Source: an uncultured Collinsella sp.
GTDB taxonomy: Bacteria > Actinomycetota > Coriobacteriia > Coriobacteriales > Coriobacteriaceae
Assembly: GCA_900752275.1 (NCBI GenBank)
Contig: CAADUS010000027.1
Span: 1-24,031 of the forward strand
Direction of reading: 5' to 3'
DNA length: 24,031 nt
Part shown: positions 1 to 8,225 of the stretch, piece after piece
How the letters are laid out: each line of letters opens with the position of its first letter
How positions within the stretch are numbered: the first letter of the stretch is position 1
Program-made: the position numbers and the translations under genes
The notes under the pieces: model-generated
Told to the model about the DNA's origin: nothing
What the model saw: the letters and a program-made list of their open reading frames with translations, nothing else
Database searches by the model: none

Positions 1-9
1 AGTCCTGCT

Positions 10-47
10 CGCACGGAGAGCACATTAAGTGCTCTCCGGCTCGTGCG
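10..47. other. Imperfect hairpin downstream of gyrA
   Basis: GGAGAGCAC (15-23) and GTGCTCTCC (29-37) form a perfect 9-bp stem around the loop ATTAA. CGCAC (10-14) can extend it by pairing with GTGCG (43-47) across a bulge. There is no T-run on either side, so it does not look like an intrinsic terminator. It lies beyond the gyrA terminator and may belong to whatever lies left of the window. I recognise no gene in 1-111. Confidence 0.35.
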
Positions 48-111
48 GAACTCGCGATCGACTTCGCATGCCGCCGGGCGTCCGGGGCCGACGTGGGGTT
101 CAAAGATTTTC

Positions 112-144
112 AAAAAAGCGGTCGGCGCGCAGTGCGCCCACCGC
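112..144 (-). terminator. Intrinsic terminator of gyrB-gyrA
   Basis: Read on the minus strand, GCGGT, a G/G mismatch and GGCGC pair with GCGCC, G and ACCGC around the loop ACTGC. Six T residues follow immediately (complement of 112-117). It starts about 40 bp after the gyrA stop codon, where the end of the gyrase transcript is expected. Confidence 0.8.
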
Positions 145-184
145 CGATATAAGGGGTCTGATGATCTTTACCAGCTAGGGCCTC

Positions 185-2926
185 TTACTCGTCTAGGAGA
201 TCTTCTGGCATGTCGTTGCCGTCGCCTAGATCGACAGGGGCTTCTTCGGTGTCGGCTGCGGCCTCAGCGCCTTCGCCTTCGGATTTTTCTTCGGCTGCCG
301 TCATGCGGGCAACAGCGCATACGCGGTCGTTGTCGTCGACGGTCATCATCTTGACGCCCTGGGTGGCGCGGCCGGTCTGGCTGATCTCGTCGGTCTTGAC
401 GCGAATGACCGTCGCGCCTTCCGTCACGATGAACAGCTCGTGCTGCGGGCCCACCGTCTTCATGGCCGCGAGGTTGCCCTTGCGCTCGGTCATTTGGATG
501 GTGTAGACGCCCTGACCGCCGCGGTTTTGCTCCGGGTAATCCGCGACCGGCGTGCGCTTGCCGTAGCCGCGCTCGGTGATGACAAACAGGTCACCATTGC
601 CGTTGGTAACCTCCATACCCAAAACGCCCACGCCGTCTTTCATGCTAATACCGCGAACGCCGCTGGTGTCGCGTCCCGTGGCGCGAACTTGGTCCTCGGG
701 GAACATAATCGCCTTGCCCGCAGTGGTGGCCAGGATGATCTTGTCGCCCTCGCGCACACGGCGCACGGCGAGCAGCGCGTCGTCGTCCCTCAGGTTGATG
801 GCGATCAGACCATCACGGCGGCTACGGTCGTAGGCGCTCATCACGGTCTTCTTGACCATGCCGCTCTTGGTGGCAAACATCAGGTACTCGTCGGCGGGGA
901 ACTCGCGACAGCTGATGACGCTCGCGATCTTCTCGCCTTCCTCAAAGGGCAGCAGGTTGACGATCGCGGTACCGCGCGCCTGGCGCGTACCGACCGGCAG
1001 CTCGTGCACCTTGAGGCGGTAGACCTTGCCCTTGCTCGAGAAGAACAGCACGTACTCGTGCGTGGATGCGATAAACATCTCGTCGATGACGTCATCCTCT
1101 TTAAGGTTGACGCCCGACACGCCCTTGCCGCCGCGCTTCTGAGCACGGTAGGCAGCTACCGGGATACGCTTCACGTAGCCGGTGTGGGTAATGGTCACAA
1201 CCATGTCCTCGTCGGCAATGAGGTCCTCGACATCCAGGTCCTTCTCGACATGGCTGATCTCGGTGCGGCGTTTGTCGCCAAACTTCTTCGAGATCTCGCG
1301 CATCTCCTCCTTGATGACGCCCAGGATCTTCTCCTCATGCGCCAGCAAGTCCTCGTAGTAGGCGATGGCGCGGCGCAGGCCGTCCAGCTCTTCCTGGATC
1401 TTGTCGCGCTCCAGGCCGGTCAGGCGGCGCAGCTTCATCTCGAGGATGGCCGTGGTCTGCTCGGGCGTAAAGCCAAAGCGCTCGATCAGGCGGCTGCTGG
1501 CCTCGGAGTCGGTCTGCGAGGAGCGGATAATGCTGATGACCTCGTCGATATGGTCGAGAGCCATCAAGTAGCCCTCGAGGATATGGGCGCGCGCCTGGGC
1601 CTTCTTAAGGTCGAAGCGGGTGCGGCGGGTGACGACGTCGACCTGGTGGTCGATGTAGTGCTGCAGCATCTCGCGCAGGCTCAGGCATTTGGGAACGCCG
1701 TTGACGAGCGCCAGGTTGTTGGCGCCAAAGGTCGTCTGCAGCGAGGTGTACTTATACAGATTGTTGAGCACGACCTGCGGAATGACGCCCTTCTTGAGCT
1801 CGATGACCAGACGGATGCCCTTCTGGTTGGACTCGTCGCGCATGTCCGAGATGCCCTCGATGCGCTTGTCGTTTACGAGCTGGGCGATCTTCTCCTGCAG
1901 GGTGCCCTTGTTGACCATGTAGGGAATCTCGGTAAAGACCAGACGACTGCGGCCGGTCTTGGTGGATTCCACATGGGCCTTGGCACGCACGGTAATGGAG
2001 CCGCGGCCGGTCTCATAGCTCTGCCTAATGCCGGCGCTGCCCATGATGATGGCACCGGTGGGGAAGTCCGGACCGGGCATGATCTGCATAAGCTCGTCGA
2101 CGGTAGCATCGGGATTGTCGATCAGGTAGCAGGTTGCCTCGATCGCCTCGGTGAGGTTATGCGGGGCGATATTGGTGGCCATGCCGACAGCGATGCCCTG
2201 GCTGCCGTTGACCAGCAGGTTGGGGAAGCGCGCGGGCAGTGCCACGGGCTCGGCGAGCGACTCGTCGTAGTTGGGCTGCCAGTCGACGGTATCCTTTTGC
2301 AAGTCGCGCAGCAGCTCCATGGCAGGCTTTGCCAGACGGCTCTCGGTATAGCGCATTGCCGCCGCGCCGTCGCCATCGATGTTGCCGAAGTTACCGTGGC
2401 CATCGATGAGCGGTGTGCGCATGGAGAACCACTGCGCCAGACGAACCATGGCCTCGTAGACTGCGGAGTCACCGTGCGGATGGTACTTGCCGATAACTTC
2501 GCCGACCGTCCAGGCCGACTTCTTATGCGGGCGGTTGGGGTAGATGCCGCTCTCGTTCATGGCGTACAGGATGCGGCGGTGCACCGGCTTTAGGCCGTCG
2601 CGCACGTCCGGCAGGGCGCGCGCCGTGATGACCGACATCGAGTACTCGATGAACGACTGCTTCATCTCGCGGCCGAACTCCGAAATCTGGAGCTGGCCAC
2701 CGTTGATATCCTCGCCGGCTGAGGCGCCACGATCGACCGCGCCGAAGCTCTCCTCGAGCTCGGCGTCGTCATCCTCTTCCTCTTCATCCTCGGCGTCGGG
2801 GTTATAGGAATCCGGATCGCCGTCCTCGCCCTGCTCAGCGCGGGCGAGCAGGCGCTTCAGATCATCGGGCATACCGGCGTCGCCGGCCTCGTCCATACCC
2901 TCGTTGTTGTTGATATCGTCTGCCAC
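185..2926 (-). CDS. gyrA: DNA gyrase subunit A
   Basis: This is the 913-residue breakage-reunion subunit of gyrase, which with GyrB introduces negative supercoils. The winged-helix/tower core runs from about residue 80 to 560, with the catalytic tyrosine at Y193 in RYTES. The quinolone-contact region HPHGDSAVYE carries S154 and E158, equivalent to E. coli S83 and D87, so it has the usual susceptible-type serine. The GyrA box QKRGGKG, near residue 595, opens the C-terminal DNA-wrapping pinwheel. About 80 mostly acidic residues precede the conserved core, far more than usual, and the C-terminal tail is also acidic. The GTG start is supported by a strong GAGGAGG site 5 bp upstream. A 155-bp spacer containing a large palindrome separates it from gyrB, and a terminator follows it. 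Confidence 0.97.
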   Translation of the reverse strand: MADDINNNEGMDEAGDAGMPDDLKRLLARAEQGEDGDPDSYNPDAEDEEEEDDDAELEESFGAVDRGASAGEDINGGQLQISEFGREMKQSFIEYSMSVITARALPDVRDGLKPVHRRILYAMNESGIYPNRPHKKSAWTVGEVIGKYHPHGDSAVYEAMVRLAQWFSMRTPLIDGHGNFGNIDGDGAAAMRYTESRLAKPAMELLRDLQKDTVDWQPNYDESLAEPVALPARFPNLLVNGSQGIAVGMATNIAPHNLTEAIEATCYLIDNPDATVDELMQIMPGPDFPTGAIIMGSAGIRQSYETGRGSITVRAKAHVESTKTGRSRLVFTEIPYMVNKGTLQEKIAQLVNDKRIEGISDMRDESNQKGIRLVIELKKGVIPQVVLNNLYKYTSLQTTFGANNLALVNGVPKCLSLREMLQHYIDHQVDVVTRRTRFDLKKAQARAHILEGYLMALDHIDEVISIIRSSQTDSEASSRLIERFGFTPEQTTAILEMKLRRLTGLERDKIQEELDGLRRAIAYYEDLLAHEEKILGVIKEEMREISKKFGDKRRTEISHVEKDLDVEDLIADEDMVVTITHTGYVKRIPVAAYRAQKRGGKGVSGVNLKEDDVIDEMFIASTHEYVLFFSSKGKVYRLKVHELPVGTRQARGTAIVNLLPFEEGEKIASVISCREFPADEYLMFATKSGMVKKTVMSAYDRSRRDGLIAINLRDDDALLAVRRVREGDKIILATTAGKAIMFPEDQVRATGRDTSGVRGISMKDGVGVLGMEVTNGNGDLFVITERGYGKRTPVADYPEQNRGGQGVYTIQMTERKGNLAAMKTVGPQHELFIVTEGATVIRVKTDEISQTGRATQGVKMMTVDDNDRVCAVARMTAAEEKSEGEGAEAAADTEEAPVDLGDGNDMPEDLLDE

Positions 2927-2974
2927 GTTACCTCCTCATGGTTTGCGTGGTCCATTAGTTCCCTACCACGGAGA

Positions 2975-3075
2975 CGGCTTTTCCAGGTGCCGCAGATTCG
3001 CTCGAAAGAGGAGGGAAGCGTACTTGGGTACGCGACCGACGATTGAGGGCGAAGGTGCGGTGGCTGGGAAAGCCG
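2975..3075. repeat. Nested 101-bp imperfect palindrome in gyrB-gyrA spacer
   Basis: The outer arms CGGCTTTTCCAG (2975-2986) and CTGGGAAAGCCG (3064-3075) pair with one G-T wobble. Inside them GCCGCA (2989-2994) pairs with TGCGGT (3056-3061). Next TTCGC (2997-3001) pairs with GCGAA (3049-3053). At the centre GCGTAC (3018-3023), loop TTGG, pairs perfectly with GTACGC (3028-3033). There is no T-run, so it is not a simple terminator. It begins 7 bp after the gyrB stop codon and could be a REP- or MITE-like dispersed element, or an RNA structure that tunes gyrA against gyrB. Confidence 0.65.
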
Positions 3076-3081
3076 AACAGG

Positions 3082-5112
3082 TTAGGCATCTAAGAAGCGT
3101 GCATCATGCGCATGTTTTTCAATGTACTCGCGGCGATAGCCGACCTCCGAACCCATGAGCTCGCGCACGGCACGGTCCGCCACCACGGCGTCCTCGATCG
3201 ACACGCGCTGCAAAATGCGGGTCTTGGGGTCCATCGTCGTCGAGGCAAGCTGCTTGGGGTCCATCTCGCCCAGGCCCTTGTAGCGCTGGACGGTATAGCC
3301 TTTGCGCTTCTTGGTGATCTTGCCGTCCTTGGCCTTGCCGTCCTCGTCGTTGTCGTCGGGGTTCAGGCCCAGGCTCTGAATGGTGTCGCGCAGAATCTCG
3401 TCTTCGGGCTGGCGGCCGTTGGGATACACGTAATGGATCTTGTTGCGCACCTTAATGCCAAAGATGGGCGGGCAGGCGACATAGACATAGCCGGCATCGA
3501 TCAGCGGGCGCATGTACTTGTAGAAGAACGTCAGCAGCAGGATGCGGATATGCGCACCGTCGACGTCTGCATCGGTCATGATGATGATCTTGTGGTAGCG
3601 CGCCTTGGTGATATCGAAGTCGCCGCCGTCGCCGGCACTCGTCGTGACGCCGCAGCCGATCGCGGTGATGAGCGACTGGATGGTGTCGCTCGAGAACGCG
3701 CGGTGGTCACCCACGCGCTCGACGTTCAAAATCTTGCCGCGCAGGGGCAGAATCGCCTGGATGTCTCGGCGACGGCCGTCCTTGGCCGAACCGCCTGCCG
3801 AGTCACCCTCTACGATAAAGAGCTCGGTCAGCTCGGCGTCGCGCACCGAGCAGTCGGCGAGCTTGCCGGGCAGCGAAGCCGTCTCGAGCAGGCTCTTGCG
3901 ACGGGTCGCCTCGCGCGCCTTGCGGGCGGCGTTGCGGGCCTTGCAGGCCTGCTGGGCCTTCTTGACGATCTCGCGGGCGGGCTTGGGGTGCTCCTCCAGA
4001 TAATCGGCCAGCCCGTCGGTCACAATCTTGAGCGTGAGTGCGCGCATGTAGGAGCTGCCGAGCTTGGCCTTGGTCTGACCCTCAAACTGCGGGTCGGGCA
4101 GCTTGACCGAAATGACGGCCGAAAGCCCCTCGCGCACGTCGTCGCCGCTCAGGTTGGCTTCCTTCTCCTTGAGTAGGTTCTGCTTGCGGGCGTAATCGTT
4201 GATCACACGGGTGAGAGCGGTGCGGAAACCCTCGAGATGCATGCCGCCCTCGGGGGTGTAGATGTCGTTGGCAAACGACATGACGTTCTCGCCGTAGCCG
4301 ACATTCCACTGCAGGGATACCTCGACCTCGCCCATCTTGGTCACGGGCGCATCCGGATCCGATTTGCCCTCGATATAGATGGGCTCCTTAAAGGCCTCGG
4401 GGACGTCCTTGCCGTCGTTGAGGAACTTGACGAAGTCGATGATGCCGCCCTCGTAGCAGAACTCCTCCACGTGGGGAGTCGCCTCGCGCTCGTCGGTCAG
4501 CACGATCTTTAGATTCTTATTGAGGAACGCCGTCTCTTGCAGACGGTTGTGCAGCGTATCGAAATCGTAGACACAGGTCTCGAAGATCTCGTCGTCGGGC
4601 CAGAAGCTGACGGTGGTACCCGTCGAATCCGAGGTGCCCACGACCTCCATCTTCTTGACGGTCTTGCCGCGCGAGAACTCCATCTCGTAGACGCTGCCAT
4701 CACGGCGCACCTGCACGACCACGCGCTTGGACAGCGCGTTGACGACGGAGATGCCCACGCCGTGCAGGCCGCCCGAGACCTTGTAGGCCGAGTTATCGAA
4801 CTTACCGCCGGCGTGCAGGATCGTCATAACGACCTCGAGCGTCGGGATCTTTTTGATGGGATGCTCGTCGACGGGGATGCCTCGCCCGTTGTCGACGACC
4901 GTGATGGAGTTGTCGGCGTGGACCGTCACCTGAATCTCGGTGCAGAAACCGGCCATGGCCTCGTCAACGGAGTTGTCAACGATCTCCCACACCAGGTGAT
5001 GCAGACCGCTGGCGCTCGTCGAGCCGATATACATGCCCGGGCGCTTACGAACGGCCTCGAGACCTTCGAGAATCTTAATCTCGCCGCCATCGTAATCGTT
5101 TTCGTTTGCCAC
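3082..5112 (-). CDS. gyrB: DNA gyrase subunit B
   Basis: This is the 676-residue ATPase subunit of DNA gyrase. The N-terminal GHKL ATPase has the EIVDNSVDEA motif with E43 and N47, preceded by the typical RKRPGMYIGST stretch. The TOPRIM domain carries EGDSAGG (from about E435) and DADVDG (about 510-515), which bind the catalytic Mg2+. The QRYKGLGEM tail motif contacts GyrA. Length and order are normal, with no intein. The GTG start sits 4 bp after AAGGAGG (complement of 5117-5123). The terminator after dciA lies immediately upstream, so gyrB-gyrA probably has its own promoter in 5113-5160, but I could not identify convincing -35/-10 boxes there. Confidence 0.97.
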   Translation of the reverse strand: MANENDYDGGEIKILEGLEAVRKRPGMYIGSTSASGLHHLVWEIVDNSVDEAMAGFCTEIQVTVHADNSITVVDNGRGIPVDEHPIKKIPTLEVVMTILHAGGKFDNSAYKVSGGLHGVGISVVNALSKRVVVQVRRDGSVYEMEFSRGKTVKKMEVVGTSDSTGTTVSFWPDDEIFETCVYDFDTLHNRLQETAFLNKNLKIVLTDEREATPHVEEFCYEGGIIDFVKFLNDGKDVPEAFKEPIYIEGKSDPDAPVTKMGEVEVSLQWNVGYGENVMSFANDIYTPEGGMHLEGFRTALTRVINDYARKQNLLKEKEANLSGDDVREGLSAVISVKLPDPQFEGQTKAKLGSSYMRALTLKIVTDGLADYLEEHPKPAREIVKKAQQACKARNAARKAREATRRKSLLETASLPGKLADCSVRDAELTELFIVEGDSAGGSAKDGRRRDIQAILPLRGKILNVERVGDHRAFSSDTIQSLITAIGCGVTTSAGDGGDFDITKARYHKIIIMTDADVDGAHIRILLLTFFYKYMRPLIDAGYVYVACPPIFGIKVRNKIHYVYPNGRQPEDEILRDTIQSLGLNPDDNDEDGKAKDGKITKKRKGYTVQRYKGLGEMDPKQLASTTMDPKTRILQRVSIEDAVVADRAVRELMGSEVGYRREYIEKHAHDARFLDA

Positions 5113-5161
5113 ACGTCCTCCTTCAGTTAAGAAAATGTGTACAGCCTTACTAGTTTATCGT

Positions 5162-5191
5162 AAAAAAATACCCTCGGGGACGAGGGTATTT
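5162..5191 (-). terminator. Intrinsic terminator of dnaN-recF-dciA
   Basis: AAATACCCTCG (5166-5176), loop GGGA, and CGAGGGTATTT (5181-5191) form a perfect 11-bp stem. Read on the minus strand the hairpin runs into seven T residues (complement of 5162-5168). It lies 27 bp after the dciA stop and separates that operon from gyrB. Confidence 0.87.
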
Positions 5192-5217
5192 GGCTCTACA
5201 AGGCCACCAGATGCGAT

Positions 5218-5781
5218 TTAAGGCTCTTTCTCGCTTTGCACGCCCTTGGCCCACTCGGCACTGGCTCTCATGGCATTCTCGAGGGCCTCGCGCAGTTTTT
5301 GATCTTCGATGGGCGCCACTTGGCGCTCGATCTCGCCGCGTTCGTCTTCACTGAGATCGGCGTGTGGGGCCGGCGGGCGCTCGGTCACGGCTGGGCGCAA
5401 GCGCTCCTTGGCAGCCGGCGGTGTGTGACCGGGCGCGGTCGTTTTGAACACCAGGCCGTCCACATGCGCGCCGGCCCGCTCCATGCGTGCCCGGATGATC
5501 TCGCGCAGCAGCGTCATCTCCTGAGTCCACGAGGGCGAATCGAGATACACCAGCAGCTCATTGGACTCGGGCAGGTAGCGCAGGCCCGTCACGTGGCGTC
5601 CCTCGCGCGTGCCCGAGCACACCGCATTCCAGGCACGATAGACCGCACGAGATTCCTCTGCAGCCTCCATTTGCGCGCGGCGCTCAGATGTCGCGGCCGC
5701 CAGGATGCGCTGACGCTCGGCATCCAAAAAGCCGCCAAAGGCAACCGTTCCGTTCTCGCGCTCGTAGTTAGCACGTCTCAC
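5218..5781 (-). CDS. dciA: DUF721 / DciA-like protein
   Basis: This 187-residue protein is DUF721/DciA-like. DciA proteins help load or support the replicative helicase DnaB in bacteria lacking DnaC or DnaI, and actinobacteria carry the gene between recF and gyrB, as here. The DUF721 core spans about residues 45-115, with a tryptophan in AWNAV and the strand-rich LLVYLDSPSWTQEM segment followed by a helix. The rest is a Pro/Ala-rich linker and a charged C-terminal helix. The start is GTG and overlaps the 3' end of recF by 14 bp, indicating translational coupling. Helicase loading is inferred from family and synteny and is not shown by the sequence itself. Family assignment is fairly secure, the symbol less so. 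Confidence 0.8.
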   Translation of the reverse strand: MRRANYERENGTVAFGGFLDAERQRILAAATSERRAQMEAAEESRAVYRAWNAVCSGTREGRHVTGLRYLPESNELLVYLDSPSWTQEMTLLREIIRARMERAGAHVDGLVFKTTAPGHTPPAAKERLRPAVTERPPAPHADLSEDERGEIERQVAPIEDQKLREALENAMRASAEWAKGVQSEKEP

Positions 5782-6874
5782 CCATGCTCACCACCTTGGC
5801 TCGATTAAGCAGGTCATCAGTAAAGTACCCCAGGTTGGTGGTGGTTATGACTGTCTGGATGTCATCACCGATCAGCTGCAGAAAAGCGCCCCGGCGCTCG
5901 GCATCGAGCTCGCTCATCACATCATCCAACAGCAGCAGGGGTGCAGTGCCCAGGATGTCACGGGCGACGGTCACCTCGGCCACCTTCCAAGCCAGCACCA
6001 GCGTACGCTGCTGCCCTTGGCTGGCAAACGAACGGGCAGATCGACCCGCAACGGTAAACTCAATCTCGTCGCGATGTGGGCCCACGAGCGTCACGCCGCG
6101 GCGCATCTCCTCGTCGGCACGTTCATCGAGGGCCGCGAGCATATGCTCGTACGCCCAGTCCTTAAGCTCCTCGCGCCCTTCGGTTTGAGGTAAATCCCCC
6201 AGCGTGGATACATAGGACACGCCTGCGTCCTCGCCGGACGCCACCTGCCCATACGCGGCGCGCACATGGCCCGCCAGTCGGTCGAGCAGGGCCAAACGAT
6301 GCACGAGCAGGGCTGACCCGGCGCGGGCGATGGAGTCATTCCACGCACCGAGCATCTCGCGGCAGCACCAGGTCTCCTTGAGCAGGGCGTTGCGCTGCGT
6401 CACACAACGCCCGTAGGTGCTCGCCAGGTCGGCGTAACGGGCGCTCAGTTGTACGCCAAAGTCGTCGAGGGCGGCGCGGCGCACGCTGGCACCGCGCTTG
6501 ACCATATCCAGATGATCGGGGCAAAACAGCACGCTCGGCATAACCCCTCGCACGCCGGCAGCCGAGCACCTCTTGCCGTTACGGCTAAACGAGCGCTTGC
6601 CGTCCTCAACGCCCAGCCCCATATCGAGCACGCGGCCATCGCCCTCGAGCCTCAACTCGAGCTTGCACGAGCCCGTGCCGTCGTGCACGAGCTCGGCAGC
6701 TGTGGGATGCCTAAACGAGGTGCCACTCGTCAAAAGCTGCAGCGCCTCTATGAGGTTGGTCTTTCCCGCCGCGTTGGGCCCCGCAAGCACCGTCACGCCT
6801 TCGTCCAGGTCAAGACGGTAGCTATCGAAACTGCGGTAGCGCGCGACGGAAAGGTTGCGGGCAAACACGGTCAT
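5768..6874 (-). CDS. recF: DNA replication and repair protein RecF
   Basis: This 368-residue SMC-like ATPase helps load RecA at gapped DNA, with RecO and RecR. The Walker A motif GPNAAGKT is at 32-39, an ABC-type signature lies in ASQGQQRTLVLAWK, and the Walker B segment is LLLLDDVMSELD near the C terminus. Size and motif order are typical. The ATG start lies 9 bp after the dnaN stop. No strong ribosome-binding site is visible, so translation is probably coupled to dnaN. Its own 3' end overlaps dciA. The position after dnaN is the standard one. Confidence 0.96.
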   Translation of the reverse strand: MTVFARNLSVARYRSFDSYRLDLDEGVTVLAGPNAAGKTNLIEALQLLTSGTSFRHPTAAELVHDGTGSCKLELRLEGDGRVLDMGLGVEDGKRSFSRNGKRCSAAGVRGVMPSVLFCPDHLDMVKRGASVRRAALDDFGVQLSARYADLASTYGRCVTQRNALLKETWCCREMLGAWNDSIARAGSALLVHRLALLDRLAGHVRAAYGQVASGEDAGVSYVSTLGDLPQTEGREELKDWAYEHMLAALDERADEEMRRGVTLVGPHRDEIEFTVAGRSARSFASQGQQRTLVLAWKVAEVTVARDILGTAPLLLLDDVMSELDAERRGAFLQLIGDDIQTVITTTNLGYFTDDLLNRAKVVSMGETC

Positions 6875-6883
6875 GGCGCAGCG

Positions 6884-7987
6884 CTAGATGCGAACCGGCA
6901 TAACCAGGTACAGGTAGTTGATCTTGTCGTAGGACTTAAAGATACCCGCCTGCGAGTAGCTCTTGAGCTCCAGCGTGATCTCCTTCTCCTTGGACAGGGC
7001 ATTGAGGCAGCCAAAGATGTAGTGGTAGTTAAAGGCGATGGTGCCCGACTCGCCCTCGGCCTCGACATCGATTGTCTCCTGCGCCAGATCCTGGTCATTG
7101 GAGATGGAGGACAGGCCCATCTGACCGTTCTCGACATCGATCTCGAACTTGACGGCGGGGTTCGCGCTCGCGATGACCGCCACGCGCTTAAGGGCGGCAT
7201 TAAAAGCCGCCACGTCGATCTTGACGCTCGTCACGCATGAATCGGGGATGAGCTGCTTGTAGTTGGGGTACACGCCCTCGATACGGCGCGACACGTAGGT
7301 GGTGTTGCCGGCCTCGAAGACAACCTGGGTGTCGGTGGCGCCGATCATGATGGTCGCCTGGCTGGCCATGATGCTCAGGGCGTCGTTGAAGGCGTCGGCC
7401 GGAACGTTGAGCTCAAAAGAGCCCTCGAGCGTCGAGGTCTCGACCTGGGTGTCGCATACGGCCAGGCGGAAGGAGTCGGTTGCCACCAGGCGCACGGTGT
7501 TGTTCTCGACCTTCATGTGCACGCCTCCCAGGATGGGACGGGCCTTATCGGTCGAAGTGACACGCCACACGCGGCCGACCATCTCGGACAGGATGTCGGT
7601 CGGGAGCTCCACCGCACTCTCGATGGCATAGGCCGGGAACTCGGGGAAATCGTTGGCATCGAGCGTGTTGAGGCGGAAGGAACTCTTCTCGCATCCAATC
7701 AGCACCTGACGCTCCGAGAGCTCAAAGGTAACCGGAGCGTCGGGAAGGGTCTTCGTAATGTTCGAGAGCATCTTGCAGGGAATCACCATCTCGCCCCCTT
7801 CTTCGACATGCGCGGCAATGCGATGACGAATCGAGATGGTGTAGTTAGAAGTTTGGAATTCCAAGATGCCGTCCTGCGCCTTAACGAGCACGCCCGACAG
7901 GATGGGAAGGGTAGATGCCGAAGCGACGCCTTTCATAACGACGCCGATGGCTTGCGTGAGCGAGCTTTGGCTGACGGTGAACTTCAT
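6884..7987 (-). CDS. dnaN: DNA polymerase III beta subunit (sliding clamp)
   Basis: This is the 367-residue ring-forming processivity clamp for the replicative polymerase, built of three repeated clamp folds. It begins with the typical MKFTVSQSSL. It ends in LYLVMPVRI, matching the family's conserved C-terminal strand with a methionine-proline-x-arginine. Length is normal. The ATG start follows AAAGG (complement of 7997-8001) at a 9-bp spacing. It heads the dnaN-recF-dciA operon. It is separated from dnaA by 238 bp containing a very AT-rich stretch and DnaA-box-like motifs. Confidence 0.97.
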   Translation of the reverse strand: MKFTVSQSSLTQAIGVVMKGVASASTLPILSGVLVKAQDGILEFQTSNYTISIRHRIAAHVEEGGEMVIPCKMLSNITKTLPDAPVTFELSERQVLIGCEKSSFRLNTLDANDFPEFPAYAIESAVELPTDILSEMVGRVWRVTSTDKARPILGGVHMKVENNTVRLVATDSFRLAVCDTQVETSTLEGSFELNVPADAFNDALSIMASQATIMIGATDTQVVFEAGNTTYVSRRIEGVYPNYKQLIPDSCVTSVKIDVAAFNAALKRVAVIASANPAVKFEIDVENGQMGLSSISNDQDLAQETIDVEAEGESGTIAFNYHYIFGCLNALSKEKEITLELKSYSQAGIFKSYDKINYLYLVMPVRI

Positions 7988-8225
7988 CTTTTAATACCTT
8001 TCTATAGATATAAATATCTTAATAATAGTAATAGCACTGACGAAACTGTTGATTACTCCCAAAAGCGCTGGTCAACCCCAAAAAGAGAATCGACAGCATC
8101 CTGTGCGCAACCGACCGTGTTTTCCACGTTCAAAACCTGCGGAAAACTTTTCGTCGCCTTGGGGTGAGTTTTAGACACGTTACGCCCGGCGTTTCGACAA
8201 GTTTTCAACAGGTGTCTCTATTTCC
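7988..8225. other. dnaA-dnaN spacer, candidate oriC half with AT-rich unwinding stretch
   Basis: Positions 7991-8033 hold only 6 G/C in 43 bases and contain the palindrome AGATAT-AA-ATATCT (8006-8019), a good DNA-unwinding candidate in a GC-rich chromosome. DnaA-box-like nonamers are TTTTCCACG (8120-8128) and TTTTCAACA (8202-8210). TTTCGACAA (8192-8200) directly precedes the second and recurs in the same arrangement at 11364. No gene is present. dnaN's promoter should lie here, but I could not place it confidently. Confidence 0.55.

Noticed and set aside
440..2593. A 717-codon open frame antisense to gyrA
   Set aside because: It lies wholly opposite a certain gyrA, shows no recognisable domain and reflects GC-rich codon positions.
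3106..4176. A 356-codon open frame antisense to gyrB
   Set aside because: Low-complexity Leu/Ala/Gly/Val composition opposite a certain gene, with no ribosome-binding site worth noting.
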